Assembly: GCA_020621965.1 (NCBI GenBank) | Contig: JAHRYV010000007.1 | Location: 37,718-88,095, forward strand | Direction of reading: 5' to 3' | Length of the DNA stretch: 50,378 bases | From: Curvibacter sp. | GTDB taxonomy: Bacteria; Pseudomonadota; Gammaproteobacteria; Burkholderiales; Burkholderiaceae_C | Part shown: in pieces, positions 49,876 to 50,378 of the stretch | How the letters are laid out: each line of letters begins with the position of its first letter | Numbering within the stretch: position 1 is the first letter of the stretch | The notes under the pieces: model-generated | What the model saw: the letters and a program-made list of their open reading frames with translations, nothing else | What the model was told of the DNA's origin: nothing | The model's database searches: none | Program-made: the position numbers and the translations under genes

Positions 49876-50378
49876 TCAGGCGTAGACCAGCGTGCCCTCG
49901 TCCTCACCCATCACCACGCGCTTGAGCGCCCCGTGCTTGAAAATGGAAAACACCTTGATCGGCAGTTTCTGGTCACGGCACAGGGCAAAGGCCGTGGCAT
50001 CCATGATGCCGAGATTCTTCGAGATCGCCTCGTCGAAGGAGATCTTGCTGTAGCGGGTGGCCTTGGGATCCTTCTTCGGATCGGCCGTGTACACGCCGTC
50101 CACCTTGGTGGCCTTGAGCACCAGCTCGGCCCCGATCTCGGCGCCGCGCAGCGCGGCGGCGGTGTCGGTGGTGAAAAAGGGATTGCCGGTGCCGGCCGCG
50201 AAGATCACCACCTTGCCCTCTTCGAGGTACTGCAGGGCCTTGGGGCGGACATAGGGCTCGACCACCTGCTCGATGGCGATCGCCGACATGACGCGGGCGG
50301 TGAGGCCGGCCTTGTTCATGGTGTCGGCCAGGGCCAGCGCGTTCATCACGGTGGCCAGCATGCCCATGTAGTCGGCGG
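49876..50378 (-). CDS. pyrH: UMP kinase, C-terminal part (runs off the right edge)
   Basis: About 167 residues of the C-terminal part of UMP kinase (UMP to UDP) are present. [16 protein letters not shown] is at the cut edge, followed by [36 protein letters not shown] and [15 protein letters not shown] of the amino-acid-kinase fold. The true start lies beyond base 50378. The order pyrH-frr-uppS is standard. Confidence 0.95.
   Translation of the reverse strand, partial: ADYMGMLATVMNALALADTMNKAGLTARVMSAIAIEQVVEPYVRPKALQYLEEGKVVIFAAGTGNPFFTTDTAAALRGAEIGAELVLKATKVDGVYTADPKKDPKATRYSKISFDEAISKNLGIMDATAFALCRDQKLPIKVFSIFKHGALKRVVMGEDEGTLVYA

Overview
The window looks like a chromosomal stretch of a GC-rich betaproteobacterium of the Burkholderiales, most likely Comamonadaceae. 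This rests on gene order (rho-rpmE; phoR-phoB-phoU-pstBACS; carAB-greA / yhbY-rlmE-ftsH-folP-glmM; pyrH-frr-uppS-cdsA-dxr-rseP-bamA-ompH-lpxD-fabZ-lpxA-lpxB-rnhB), a type-B L31 next to rho, frequent GTG/TTG starts and GC-rich palindromic intergenic elements. No species is assigned. No rRNA, tRNA, CRISPR array, insertion sequence or prophage was seen, and no gene-free stretch exceeds about 200 bases.

Layout. 1-4.7 kb: a heavily disrupted rho, rpmE, a membrane glycosyltransferase-like protein and a MATE exporter. 4.7-26.2 kb: a phosphate-centred block. On the minus strand lies the phosphate sensing and uptake set (pstSCAB, phoU, phoB, phoR). Beside it are a divergent orphan periplasmic-binding protein, exopolyphosphatase ppx, an EAL-CBS-GGDEF protein, a small ribbon-helix-helix-like protein, ppk-sixA, a membrane-lipid remodelling operon (olsB-plcP-agt), an unknown 170-aa protein, and an arsenic operon (arsR-arsC-acr3 plus an ATP-grasp protein). 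26.2-37.3 kb: housekeeping genes glmM, folP, ftsH, rlmE, yhbY, a DUF4149-like protein, greA and a fused carA-carB. 37.5-50.4 kb: one long minus-strand envelope cluster, from an rRNA methyltransferase at its 3' end up to pyrH, which runs off the right edge.

The phosphate block reads as a physically clustered phosphate-limitation programme. Heptamers resembling the PhoB site (CTGTCAT-N4-CTGTCAT) occur in front of pstS, ppk and the unknown 170-aa gene. A weaker array precedes the orphan binding protein. The expected logic is scavenging phosphate (Pst), banking it (Ppk/Ppx), replacing phospholipids with glycolipids and ornithine lipids (PlcP, Agt, OlsB), and expelling arsenate that enters with phosphate (ars). 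The unknown 170-aa gene has the best PhoB array in the window and is the strongest candidate for something undescribed.

Sequence quality is uneven. rho carries many small indels, rnhB carries three single-base losses that cancel out, and carA is fused in frame to a carB lacking its first ~50 codons. These look more like consensus or assembly errors than biology, so reads should be checked before any biological interpretation.
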